The notes under the pieces were generated by a model. The model worked only from the letters and a program-made list of their open reading frames with translations. It had not been told where the DNA came from and made no database searches. The position numbers were made by a program, and so were the translations under genes. A stretch of DNA of 32,887 nt. Source: a virus. The DNA lies in IMG/VR virus record IMGVR_UViG_3300030329_000783, positions 7,229 to 40,115 of that record. The stretch is one strand, 5' to 3'. Below, one piece after another: positions 24,403-31,445 of the stretch (positions are counted from its first letter, which is position 1; the number at the start of each line of letters is the position of its first letter).

Positions 24403-24557
24403 TATATTCTCTGTAGTTGTGGGTTTTCAGTGGTTATATTTTTTTCAGCTCTTGGTCTAGCTATAGAATCTTTACTTCTTTTACGAAGTTGAGCTATTGC
24501 TGACTCTTTTAACTGTCTTTGTTTTTTTACAAATTTTAAATCTTTTTCTAAATTCAT
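24402..24557 (-). CDS. 51-aa basic helical protein
   Basis: The longer frame opens at 24602 inside the preceding gene. I choose ATG 24557, one base past that gene's stop, because it has an AAAGAA-type purine stretch upstream and gives the plausible N-terminus MNLEKDLKFVKKQRQLKESA. The product is a Lys/Arg-rich helix. Unknown function. Confidence 0.5.
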   Translation of the reverse strand: MNLEKDLKFVKKQRQLKESAIAQLRKRSKDSIARPRAEKNITTENPQLQRI

Positions 24558-24558
24558 A

Positions 24559-25206
24559 TTATTCTTTCTTTTTATGATACATCTCGTAAAACATGTTGTC
24601 ACTATCCTCAGTTACAAAGTCCGTATCTTCTGCATCCCAGTAAGTATTTTGGACTTTATAGTCAGGCCAACTGTTATCAGTAGTATAGCTATTAATGTGC
24701 CACAAAATACGATTATTAGGCTGAGCTGCATAATTACCGTTATCAAGCTCCAATATATGTGCACACTTATGTTCTTGAGGAATTTCAGAGTGTTCAGTAT
24801 CCAATATGTTAACGTCTGGATGAGCCCAATCGATCGTAAATAAATATTTACCATGATAAAATTTTTTGTCTAAACCAAGGTATTTACCCTTTACACCATC
24901 CAGCCAATCAAAACAAGTAACACTAGGCCAATAGCTAAAACTATTCCACAGTTCCAATTCATGTACTTGCATATTCGGCACGTCGGATCTATCAAAACTT
25001 TTTTGATAAAATGCTGATATAGGTAAACGCCAGTAGCACGCACCATTTGGTAACATGATGTTAAACAAGAGCGCACGGCCTGATATTGATGTGAGACCGA
25101 AGATAACACAGTCTTCGCTTTCTCCATGATGTTTTTTAAGGTCATAAAGATACTCCTTTCTAATTTTGCAGTATATCGGTGGAAGATTTGCGTTCAGGTA
25201 TGACAT
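24559..25206 (-). CDS. Conserved unknown protein of marine phage structural modules
   Basis: 215 aa, rich in aromatic residues (Trp, Tyr, Phe) and acidic towards the end. The start SYLNANLPPIYCKIRKEYLY (2-21) is one I associate with a widespread marine phage family without known function. ACYWRLPISAFYQKSF (56-71) and DNGNYAAQPNNRILWHINSY (near 155-174) are other striking parts. GGAGAG stands about 12 bases before the ATG. No catalytic or membrane motif. Two alternative minus-strand frames inside it look like shadows. Confidence 0.65.
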   Translation of the reverse strand: MSYLNANLPPIYCKIRKEYLYDLKKHHGESEDCVIFGLTSISGRALLFNIMLPNGACYWRLPISAFYQKSFDRSDVPNMQVHELELWNSFSYWPSVTCFDWLDGVKGKYLGLDKKFYHGKYLFTIDWAHPDVNILDTEHSEIPQEHKCAHILELDNGNYAAQPNNRILWHINSYTTDNSWPDYKVQNTYWDAEDTDFVTEDSDNMFYEMYHKKKE

Positions 25207-25303
25207 GTTTATATTTTTCTCTCCAATAATTTTTTCTTTCTAATATTCTAATTTTATATTCTAATTTATCAATACCTAAAAGTTTTTTTAATATATTTAA
25301 CAT
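25160..25303 (-). CDS. 47-aa overlapping micro-gene
   Basis: ATG at 25303 lies within the last codons of the 106-aa gene and TAG is at 25160-25162, so its last 47 bases overlap the 215-aa gene in another frame. The product is a basic helix (MLNILKKLLGIDKLEYKIRI at the start) and fills the only ~90-base gap here. A GAAGATGG purine stretch precedes the ATG. It may be a real coupled gene or only a leader. Confidence 0.4.
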   Translation of the reverse strand: MLNILKKLLGIDKLEYKIRILERKNYWREKYKHVIPERKSSTDILQN

Positions 25304-25617
25304 TTCCATCTTCTTCTTGCAGCACATATTCTCTTATCTGGAGTTTTACTGCAATTGATATTATGCATCTTCATTTGTCCTTTTGATCTTCTACAATAAG
25401 ATGCTCTTCTTTTAGCGGCTTTAGATCCTTTTTTAACTTTACCTGTTACTGCTGTCTTGAGTTTAGAACCAGGATTCATTCGTCTATATGCACGAACTCC
25501 TGCTGCAGTCATACCTGCGCCTGATTTTGTAGATCTAAAGTTTCTTTTATTTTTTGCAGGCATTCCACCTTTAGCGAAACCATCGATCTCTATACCTAAG
25601 TCAGCATAGTAATCCAT
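25297..25617 (-). CDS. Basic Cys-containing virion-module protein
   Basis: 106 aa, strongly basic. AGMTAAGVRAYRRMNPGSKL (34-53), VKKGSKAAKRRASYCRRSKG (61-80) and the end CSKTPDKRICAARRRWKC are characteristic of a small-protein family I know from marine phages. Cys75, 89, 98 and 106 could bind a metal. It shares its basic, Cys-containing style with the genes at 22106 and 22501. Possibly it binds DNA in or near the head. Confidence 0.65.
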   Translation of the reverse strand: MDYYADLGIEIDGFAKGGMPAKNKRNFRSTKSGAGMTAAGVRAYRRMNPGSKLKTAVTGKVKKGSKAAKRRASYCRRSKGQMKMHNINCSKTPDKRICAARRRWKC

Positions 25618-25624
25618 CTCAAAC

Positions 25625-25945
25625 CTATGTTGTTAATCCAGGTCCTGAATACTTGTCTGTTAGCAAAGTATAAGCAGTCACTTTAGTTTTTGTCTTACAA
25701 AAAACTCCTTTTGGAAAAAGAATTCCATCTTCAGGAAAATTAAAATTAATTACATCTCCAGATGGCACATCACCTTGAAACAAAGTTGTTCCAGAGCTTG
25801 ATGTAGTTGTAAGTTCCAAAGTTCCAGCTCCTGTACCATCGGAAGCAATTATAATTCCTCGTAATCTTACTGGTTGAGCTATAATTGCATCTGTACCCGC
25901 TGCAGCGACAGATCTTGTTGCTTGTATATCACTTTTAAAACTCAT
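25625..25945 (-). CDS. Small beta-rich virion protein
   Basis: 106 aa, Thr/Gly/Ser-rich, with alternating strands (VRLRGIIIASDGTGAGTLEL at 26-45, FPKGVFCKTKTKVTAYTLL at about 77-95). It resembles small structural proteins found after the capsid gene in marine phages. A CTAGGAGAACAC ribosome site precedes the ATG, and a UUCG hairpin lies just upstream of that. Role probably minor virion. Confidence 0.6.
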   Translation of the reverse strand: MSFKSDIQATRSVAAAGTDAIIAQPVRLRGIIIASDGTGAGTLELTTTSSSGTTLFQGDVPSGDVINFNFPEDGILFPKGVFCKTKTKVTAYTLLTDKYSGPGLTT

Positions 25946-25960
25946 GTGTTCTCCTAGTTC

Positions 25961-25980
25961 GTGGCTCCCGAAGGAGCCAC
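25961..25980 (-). ncRNA. Intercistronic RNA hairpin with C(UUCG)G tetraloop
   Basis: The minus-strand RNA forms a perfect 8-base-pair stem, GUGGCUCC/GGAGCCAC, closed by the exceptionally stable C(UUCG)G loop. It lies between the stop of the 181-aa gene and the ribosome site of the 106-aa gene. There is no U-run, so it is not a normal terminator. T4 has similar intercistronic UUCG hairpins. It may protect or separate mRNA segments. Confidence 0.75.
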
Positions 25981-25990
25981 TAATTAATTA

Positions 25991-26536
25991 TTACGCAAAT
26001 TGTTTGTAATTTACTATAAATGCAAAATTACCAACAGCAGATGCGTTTGTTGTTGTAGTGATCTGACAGAAAATACTTCTAGCAGCACCACTTACATTTG
26101 CTCTTGGAGATGCAGCTGGAGAAGCATCGCTTCCAGTCGTATCTAAAAGAGTTGTAGGATAGTGAGCACCTGCAGGTACAGTTGTTCCAGCATCAAGAAT
26201 TTGATCAGTGATAGCAGCAACTAATTGTGCTCCACCTGTAGCTGTTCCAACTTTAAAACCAATGTCACCTGAAGCAACAGTTGGTGCAGATGTACAAACT
26301 ATTTGAATTGAAGTTATTACTGAGTTATTTGGTTGTGAGAATTCAACTTCGTTTGTTCCAGCAGTTGCTGCACAAGGTACGTTAGTGATTCCTTGACCAA
26401 TCATAAGAGTTCCTACATAGTTTCCAGATGAATCTATTTGGAAGTTATTTGTAAAAGCTCCAGTTGTTGAGTTTTTCGTTGCTCCAATAAAACCGTTCTC
26501 CGATCGTACCGGTCCCGAAAAAGTTGTATTTGCCAT
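25991..26536 (-). CDS. Virion structural protein
   Basis: 181 aa, Thr/Ala/Gly/Ser-rich, beta-structured. It begins ANTTFSGPVRSENGFIGATK, a start seen in marine phage structural proteins, and ends with GNFAFIVNYKQFA. No enzyme or metal motif. It is the first gene after the capsid terminator and has a strong AAGGAGAAAATT ribosome site, so it may be well expressed. Possibly a minor capsid or decoration protein. Confidence 0.65.
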   Translation of the reverse strand: MANTTFSGPVRSENGFIGATKNSTTGAFTNNFQIDSSGNYVGTLMIGQGITNVPCAATAGTNEVEFSQPNNSVITSIQIVCTSAPTVASGDIGFKVGTATGGAQLVAAITDQILDAGTTVPAGAHYPTTLLDTTGSDASPAASPRANVSGAARSIFCQITTTTNASAVGNFAFIVNYKQFA

Positions 26537-26560
26537 AATTTTCTCCTTTGTATAGCTTTG

Positions 26561-26603
26561 ATTATGTCGTCTCTATACCGTCTGCCTAGTCAGTCGACAT
26601 AAT
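26561..26603 (-). repeat. Perfect 9-base inverted repeat upstream of the 181-aa gene
   Basis: ATTATGTCG (26561-26569) and CGACATAAT (26595-26603) are perfect inverted copies with 25 bases between them. They lie between the capsid terminator and the ribosome site of the 181-aa gene, in a gap of 150 bases, the largest here. Could be an operator, a promoter element or a 5' leader stem. Confidence 0.5.
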
Positions 26604-26634
26604 AGTTTATCTAGGTTGTTTTAATTATATATAA

Positions 26635-26666
26635 AAAAAGGGGCAGAGTAAACTCCGCCCCTTTTA
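26635..26666 (-). terminator. Intrinsic terminator after the major capsid gene
   Basis: The minus-strand RNA has GGGGCGGAG (26661-26653), loop UUUA, then CUCUGCCCC (26648-26640), a nine-position stem with one mismatch (26645/26656). Flanking A/T pairs extend the stem, and a run of seven U follows (26639-26633). It lies about 20 bases past the capsid stop codon. The flanking runs are near symmetric, so it could also stop plus-strand transcripts. Confidence 0.88.
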
Positions 26667-26686
26667 GATTTGTCTCTTATCTACGA

Positions 26687-27595
26687 TTACGCAGCACCTG
26701 GAGATCCGAAGATTCCTCTAGGGTCAGAGAAGCCGAAGCTGTATCTTTCTCTAGCTTTGAATCTAACGTTTCCAGTGTCGAAATCACCTTCAATCGCTGT
26801 TTTAATTGGCGATCTTACAAAGTGTTTTAGACCGTTAGGTGCATCTGTCATAATGAAGAATGCATCAGTGTCAGTTAAGAAGTGATTAATTCTGTAACCT
26901 TCTGGTATCATTCCCATGTTTGCCATTGCGTTGATATCGTTATCTGCAGTTCCGACTCTTTGAGGGGATCTCATGATTCTCTCAGCAGTAAATTGTAATT
27001 CTTTTGGAATTATTAATTTTCTACCTTGTAGAGCGATCTTAAGTCCTCTTTCGTCTACGAACGCAGCAATATCGATTAACGATTGTTCTAGTGAAGTTTC
27101 TGACAAGTCAGAAGCAGTAGACAATTCATTTCTGAATGTTCCACCGTTCGCAAGAGGGTGATCAGTAGTCATAAGTGCTTTTCCGTCACCACCGTTTGCT
27201 GTGTCGAAACCGTTGTTTAGAACGTTCGCTGCAGTGATTTGTTTAGATTGCGCCATTGATCTTGCAAGAGCTCTTGTGTATCTGCCAGCTAATCTGTCGT
27301 ACAAGTTATCTTCGATAGCTTCCTCAGTTATAGCAAAACCTAATGCTACAGTGTTGTGAGTGTATCTTGATGTGTACGCTTCAGTCGCTTGATCCATAGT
27401 GACCATAGCACCTTCAGCTTTAGTCGCTGCAGTACCGAAGCCAGATAACATTACTTCTTCTTCAAACGCTCTGTCTGAAGTTTCAGTAGTGAAGATCTCT
27501 GCGTGTTCATTGTCGTATCTGTTGTATTCCAGGCCAAATAGTGCATTCAAACCTGGCTCTAGTTCTTTAACTAGTTGTGATCTTGATATAGCCAT
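26687..27595 (-). CDS. Major capsid protein (HK97 fold, Mu gpT-like)
   Basis: 302 aa, typical size. Diagnostic parts are FEEEVMLSGFGTAATKAEGA (44-63) before the E-loop region, TVALGFAITEEAIEDNLYDR (81-100), LMTTDHPLANGG (140-151, the TTDHP motif of gpT-like major capsid proteins), GRKLIIPKELQFTAERIM (191-208) and FVRSPIKTAIEGDFDTGNVR (259-278). It forms the icosahedral shell. Codon choice and ribosome site (AGGAG) look strong, and the gene ends at the strong terminator. The scaffold-like gene upstream supports the call. Confidence 0.9.
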   Translation of the reverse strand: MAISRSQLVKELEPGLNALFGLEYNRYDNEHAEIFTTETSDRAFEEEVMLSGFGTAATKAEGAMVTMDQATEAYTSRYTHNTVALGFAITEEAIEDNLYDRLAGRYTRALARSMAQSKQITAANVLNNGFDTANGGDGKALMTTDHPLANGGTFRNELSTASDLSETSLEQSLIDIAAFVDERGLKIALQGRKLIIPKELQFTAERIMRSPQRVGTADNDINAMANMGMIPEGYRINHFLTDTDAFFIMTDAPNGLKHFVRSPIKTAIEGDFDTGNVRFKARERYSFGFSDPRGIFGSPGAA

Positions 27596-27614
27596 AATTT
27601 ATAATCTCCTATTA

Positions 27615-28193
27615 TTATAAGCCTGTGCCTTGACTGTAGAAATGGTTATTAATTCTAACCAACACATCTACATTCGCGCTTCCAGCCTCGCTATTTTGCG
27701 TATCTTGCGAAATATCGATTGCTTGAAGAACAGTTCCACTTGTTGTTAAACCAGATACACTGTGGTCCAATTGGACTTCAGAAATACCAGTTTGAGTGGA
27801 TCCTGTTACGTTTGTTATTGCAAAGTTTTTAAAGATGTCTGCTACTGCAAACGCTCCATCAGAGTCGATCGAGTAAACTACATTCGGGTCGTCAATTACA
27901 TTAGCGATAATATCACTAGCTGCAACTCCACCTGGATAGAAGTTTTTAAACGTCGGCTTCTGAGTAGTAGGGTCTGTGTAGAACACTCCGTTAAAAACGC
28001 CAATGACTTTGTCAGAAGTAGCAGCAACTGCTCTTTCGACTCCGCCACCAGTTACAGGTTTTACCAAGTCACCTTGGAAGATTGCAGTAGCATAACCACT
28101 TGCAATTCTGTATCTGTTTTGTGCGTTAATAAATGGAGAGCCATCTAACTTTCTTACCGGTCTAAGACCGTATTTTTCAGCTACATTAGCCAT
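27615..28193 (-). CDS. Probable capsid decoration protein
   Basis: 192 aa. AEKYGLRPVRKLDGSPFINA (5-24) and YRIASGYATAIFQGDLVKPV (28-47) resemble beta-rich proteins encoded directly upstream of major capsid genes in many marine phages. The rest is Thr/Val/Gly/Asp-rich. It is 19 bases from the capsid start and has AAAGGAG. I infer a capsid-stabilising or decoration protein from order and composition. Confidence 0.65.
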   Translation of the reverse strand: MANVAEKYGLRPVRKLDGSPFINAQNRYRIASGYATAIFQGDLVKPVTGGGVERAVAATSDKVIGVFNGVFYTDPTTQKPTFKNFYPGGVAASDIIANVIDDPNVVYSIDSDGAFAVADIFKNFAITNVTGSTQTGISEVQLDHSVSGLTTSGTVLQAIDISQDTQNSEAGSANVDVLVRINNHFYSQGTGL

Positions 28194-28248
28194 AGTTGTT
28201 TTCTCCTTTTATTGTTACTTTTACTTTGGAGTGAATATTCCCAAATAA

Positions 28249-28719
28249 TTAGGATTTGTTTCCACCACCAAAAGTTACGCGAGATTGTCGATTAATATTC
28301 ATCGGCATCTCCGGTCGTTGTTCCTTAAGTGCATCGTTGTCCACCGCGTCAACTCTATCTTGAGTAATTTTTCTAAAATACTCGGCACGGCTTTTTGCAA
28401 TTTCTTCAGGTATCCTTCCCAACACAAGGCCAGCAACCCCGATCAAACCTGCGTAAGTTCCCTGAGCTATGACTGGGTATCCATGATCACCGAGTTTATT
28501 TTTAATTTCTTCGGCTCTCACAAACTCCCACCCTTCTCTCATTTTCTTAGATACATTAGCTGTATCTTGGTAACCCATACTCTCGGTTCTTATCCATCTA
28601 TGAACAAAACCGTCTGGCGCAGGTGGTGCATCCAGAGATGATGGTGGCGTCCAAGGTTTATTTCTAACTTCTTTGTTTTCCTCAGATGCGCGTGAAGTTC
28701 TATTTATTTTATCGCTCAT
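28249..28719 (-). CDS. Conserved head-module protein, function unknown
   Basis: 156 aa, charged. It has a Pro-rich early part, then APDGFVHRWIRTESMGYQDT (33-52), MREGWEFVRAEE (60-71), a hydrophobic segment TYAGLIGVAGLVLGRIPEEI (88-107) and a basic helix. The order scaffold - this protein - decoration - capsid is one I know from marine phages. It may help assembly, but I do not recognise a fold. A GGAGG ribosome site precedes it, one base after the scaffold stop. Confidence 0.65.
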   Translation of the reverse strand: MSDKINRTSRASEENKEVRNKPWTPPSSLDAPPAPDGFVHRWIRTESMGYQDTANVSKKMREGWEFVRAEEIKNKLGDHGYPVIAQGTYAGLIGVAGLVLGRIPEEIAKSRAEYFRKITQDRVDAVDNDALKEQRPEMPMNINRQSRVTFGGGNKS

Positions 28720-28720
28720 T

Positions 28721-29737
28721 CTATACCTCCTTCACGAATTTAGCGTATTCTTCTAGTGGCACCCCTAATTTTTTGGCAATAGCCACCTGTGATTTGGTGA
28801 GTCTCACAGATCTACGTCCCTGCTGAGTTCTTCCAGCAGAAGCAACCTTTTGGACGGGTCTACGTTGCTCTTGAATAGTGAAACGATGAGGGAAGTTATC
28901 CTTCATTCGCTTATCTATTTCATTATAATACTCATCACTTTCTACATCAATACCCATGCCCACTAGATCTTCGTGCACAGTCATCGCAGCGTTAGTCATG
29001 ATTTTGTCATTACCAAACCAAGCATTATCAGAAGCCCATTTTCTAGCTTTTTCACTAGGTTCACTTTGAACTTCTTGTGGTTTTGGTTGTTCCTCTTTTG
29101 GTGCGTTTTTTTGTTCTTCAAGCTGTTTCAATCTAGCTTCTCTATCAGCCATTTTGATTCTAGCTTTTTCTTTTTCAACACTCAATTGAGTTAACTCATC
29201 GTTTGCCTCCATGATTTTTTCAGAATCATTGTTTTCAATAGCATCCTTGAGTTTCTTTTTGACTTGTTCTCTTTGAGCATCTACTCTTGCATCAAATTCT
29301 TTTAAATACTTTTCATCTGTTGAATCATATTTAGTTTGAGTATCGTCATATTTTTTTTGTAAACCTTTTGCAAAATCTAAAGCAGCTTTTTCTCTTCTTT
29401 CAGCTTCTCTAAATCTTCTTGTAAGTTTATCAATTCTTTTTTTGACAGACTCAGAAACTTCCGACAAGTCATCGGGTTCTTCTTTTTTATCTAACTTAGT
29501 TTCTCTTTCGTTTTCGAAAGTTTTATCTTCGGGTGGTTGTTCTTCTGGGATCTCTTGTACATCGACTTCTTCTTTTTGTTTGTCTTTGCTATGATCCGCA
29601 TAACCTAAATCAACTTCACCAACATTTAAATTTGGTTCTTTTGATTCTTCCTTTTTAGTTTCTTCAATCTTAACTTCTGTTTCCTTTACGTCATCAAGAT
29701 CAATATCAACTTCAGGGTTTTTATTTGCATCAGCCAT
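28721..29737 (-). CDS. Capsid scaffolding-like protein
   Basis: 338 aa, very acidic in the first 110 residues (Glu/Asp/Lys repeats), then a long coiled coil (SVKKRIDKLTRRFREAERRE near 98-117, continuing to about 215), a Pro/Gln linker, and a basic C-terminus (RTQQGRRSVRLTKSQVAIAK near 300-319). An acidic N-terminus, a coiled coil and a basic C-terminal hook are typical of phage scaffolds. It sits two genes upstream of the capsid module. Confidence 0.75.
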   Translation of the reverse strand: MADANKNPEVDIDLDDVKETEVKIEETKKEESKEPNLNVGEVDLGYADHSKDKQKEEVDVQEIPEEQPPEDKTFENERETKLDKKEEPDDLSEVSESVKKRIDKLTRRFREAERREKAALDFAKGLQKKYDDTQTKYDSTDEKYLKEFDARVDAQREQVKKKLKDAIENNDSEKIMEANDELTQLSVEKEKARIKMADREARLKQLEEQKNAPKEEQPKPQEVQSEPSEKARKWASDNAWFGNDKIMTNAAMTVHEDLVGMGIDVESDEYYNEIDKRMKDNFPHRFTIQEQRRPVQKVASAGRTQQGRRSVRLTKSQVAIAKKLGVPLEEYAKFVKEV

Positions 29738-29746
29738 ATTTCCTCC

Positions 29747-30199
29747 TTAATACAAATGCAGAATGTCTTCTGGTTTACTTATTGTTGCGATGATTTCATC
29801 ATCGTTTAAAATACGGTGTTCACCATATTTTGTTTTAAATCTCGAACCTGCGTATCTACCGTAGATTACGAATTGACCCTTTTTACACCAAGGACCTTTT
29901 GGAAACTTATCTTTATCTGCATAACAAAGATCTCCCATCTCAACGACAAGACCAACTACGGTTGTCATTTGAATAGTTTCGTTTGCTGTATCAGTTAAAA
30001 GAATTCCACCTTTAGTTTTTTTAGGACCTGCATAAGGTCTTACTAAAAGTCTATAACCAACTGGTTTTGGTATTAGTTCAAGATATTTTTTAATACCCTC
30101 TGGATCTGTAGGTATAGCTGTTTCTTTTGAATCTGGTGCAGCCTCACCATTTTTTGTTTTGACACCAACTAAACCTGTGTCAGGTGTTACTATCGTCAT
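29747..30199 (-). CDS. GroES-like co-chaperonin
   Basis: I place the start at ATG 30199 (150 aa) rather than ATG 30214, because AGGAG sits seven bases before 30199 and itself overlaps the earlier codons. PVGYRLLVRP (46-55) is the first strand of Cpn10, KKTKGGILLTDTANETIQ (60-77) is the mobile loop that binds the chaperonin, and VVGLVVEMGD then FVIYGRYAGSRF follow the Cpn10 layout. It is longer than GroES because of an N-terminal extension. T4 gp31 uses the same principle to fold capsid protein; its place beside scaffold and capsid genes fits. Confidence 0.85.
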   Translation of the reverse strand: MTIVTPDTGLVGVKTKNGEAAPDSKETAIPTDPEGIKKYLELIPKPVGYRLLVRPYAGPKKTKGGILLTDTANETIQMTTVVGLVVEMGDLCYADKDKFPKGPWCKKGQFVIYGRYAGSRFKTKYGEHRILNDDEIIATISKPEDILHLY

Positions 30200-30389
30200 C
30201 GATATTCTCCTCATTTTTCTGCAGGTCTTTTAGATCCTGTAGCAATGCTTCTAGAGCATTGAGTTTCCCTCTAGAATACTGGAGTTTATCGATTGTGTCT
30301 ACATGGTACACCAAATCCTCTTTGACTTGGTCTATTTGTTTTTTGATATAATGTCTTACTGATTGTAGAGTATCTAAATCAAAGTTCAT
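30180..30389 (-). CDS. 69-aa coiled-coil protein
   Basis: Almost entirely one charged helix with heptad-like Leu/Ile spacing (DTLQSVRHYIKKQIDQVKED, then KLNALEALLQDLKDLQKNEE). Its end overlaps the co-chaperonin start by 20 bases. No domain recognised; possibly an assembly factor. Confidence 0.6.
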   Translation of the reverse strand: MNFDLDTLQSVRHYIKKQIDQVKEDLVYHVDTIDKLQYSRGKLNALEALLQDLKDLQKNEENIDDDSNT

Positions 30390-30423
30390 TAATTAGTTAT
30401 AACTAATCTATTTATCTATGCAA

Positions 30424-30807
30424 CTACTTCTTACCCTTGAAGATTTGAGTGCCTTTTATCCCATAAACGCTCGCTACGACGAGGATCCAGAGATTTGTGA
30501 ACCAGCTTGGAAGCTGTGAAAAATATTCAAAAAAAAGTTTTACTTTGTCCATAGAACTAGGATCATCACTTAGGACTGCCCAAGCCAGCACCAAAACGGG
30601 CGCAGAAAGAATTATTAAAATAAATTCGTCCTTGTAGTCGTTTTGCCGAGCCTCAAGAAGTTTGCCCTGATAAGCTTCCTCTCCTGCTGCCATCTTTTGA
30701 GCGTGCATTAGTTGAGCATCTGACATTGCTTGTTTTGTCTTTTGACGATTGGAGTAAATATGCGCTCCCGTTTTTACTGCCATCCCTAATAAGTTGAACC
30801 ATGCCAT
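30424..30807 (-). CDS. Two-helix membrane protein, holin-like
   Basis: 127 aa. The first ~60 residues are soluble, with Gln/Met-rich helices (FNLLGMAVKTGAHIYSNRQK at 4-23). Two hydrophobic segments follow, FILIILSAPVLVLAWAVLS (62-80) and SWFTNLWILVVASVYGI (101-117), then a basic end (KGTQIFKGKK). This layout resembles phage/GTA 3TM-holin-like proteins, from memory. It lies far from the endolysin gene, so the holin role is tentative. Its first 155 bases overlap the end of the LAGLIDADG gene. Confidence 0.6.
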   Translation of the reverse strand: MAWFNLLGMAVKTGAHIYSNRQKTKQAMSDAQLMHAQKMAAGEEAYQGKLLEARQNDYKDEFILIILSAPVLVLAWAVLSDDPSSMDKVKLFFEYFSQLPSWFTNLWILVVASVYGIKGTQIFKGKK

Positions 30808-31126
30808 AATATTGTTCTTGTCTTCGTTTACATAAGTAAGGTATCATTAAATGAAGTATTTTTAAACCCTCTAGCCCCATGACCTTCCATCTATACAAGG
30901 TTTTATAGTGATTTTTGAAAGATCGTACATAAATGTTACCTTTCTCGAAATAAGTATGAAATAAATTTATCACATCTTTGTCAGACATTTCGACAGATAC
31001 TTCTATCTTTCTTCTGACTCTACCGTCTCTGTATAATCCTGCCTTAAAATAACCAAAAGTTCCTTCACCTTCGAATATACCTGAAAGAAAAATTAATTTT
31101 TCTTTACTTGATAGAAATTGAAACAT
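30653..31126 (-). CDS. LAGLIDADG-like homing endonuclease (single motif)
   Basis: 157 aa. LSGIFEGEGTFG (14-25) is the LAGLIDADG helix with its acidic end (Glu19/Glu21), followed by beta strands (KIEVSVEMSDKDVINLFHTY near 40-59) and LKILHLMIPYLCKRRQEQYY, the usual subdomain end. Single-motif proteins act as homodimers that cut DNA to spread their own gene. Residues 107-157 are read over the holin-like gene and probably do not belong to the fold. The ATG directly follows the stop of the 60-aa gene, so it rides on operon transcription. Confidence 0.7.
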   Translation of the reverse strand: MFQFLSSKEKLIFLSGIFEGEGTFGYFKAGLYRDGRVRRKIEVSVEMSDKDVINLFHTYFEKGNIYVRSFKNHYKTLYRWKVMGLEGLKILHLMIPYLCKRRQEQYYGMVQLIRDGSKNGSAYLLQSSKDKTSNVRCSTNARSKDGSRRGSLSGQTS

Positions 31127-31309
31127 TTATAAAAGGTCGCTAGTATAACCGCCACCTTTAACTAATACAACTTCTGATTCTTCCATTTCTCCGCCTTTTG
31201 CTCTTTTTTCTTTAAACAAATCGCTTTCTATTTCTTTAACTTTGTCACTATCGCCTTTTTCTTTTGCTTCTTCTAGCAATTGTAACAGTTGTTGATATCT
31301 ACTGGGCAT
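31127..31309 (-). CDS. 60-aa small protein
   Basis: Helical and charged (PSRYQQLLQLLEEAKEKGDS at 2-21), then a Gly-rich end (VVLVKGGGYTSDLL). It starts within the last codons of the 48-aa gene and stops immediately before the LAGLIDADG start codon. No family recognised. Confidence 0.55.
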   Translation of the reverse strand: MPSRYQQLLQLLEEAKEKGDSDKVKEIESDLFKEKRAKGGEMEESEVVLVKGGGYTSDLL

Positions 31310-31445
31310 TAAGACTCCTACATGTTGGGCAACCCTTCTTGTAAACCATATGTTTCCAACAAGGATCCAATTTAACTATTTTTGATTTGTAAACTCTTTC
31401 TTTAAACAGTAAAGTTTTTACAAGATTTATTATCCATCTAAGCAT
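31299..31445 (-). CDS. 48-aa Cys-containing micro-protein
   Basis: ATG 31445 overlaps the TAA of the 59-aa gene (TAATG); TAG at 31299-31301. The N-terminus is a short hydrophobic/basic helix (MLRWIINLVKTLLFKERVYK). The C-terminus has CWKHMVYKKGCPTC (Cys29, 39, 42), a possible small metal site. Function unknown. Confidence 0.55.
   Translation of the reverse strand: MLRWIINLVKTLLFKERVYKSKIVKLDPCWKHMVYKKGCPTCRSLNAQ

Noticed and set aside
24612-25145. Two further minus-strand frames inside the 215-aa gene
   Set aside because: No ribosome sites or coupling. The main frame has the conserved-looking sequence, and the hydrophobic content of the others is a by-product of AT-rich DNA.
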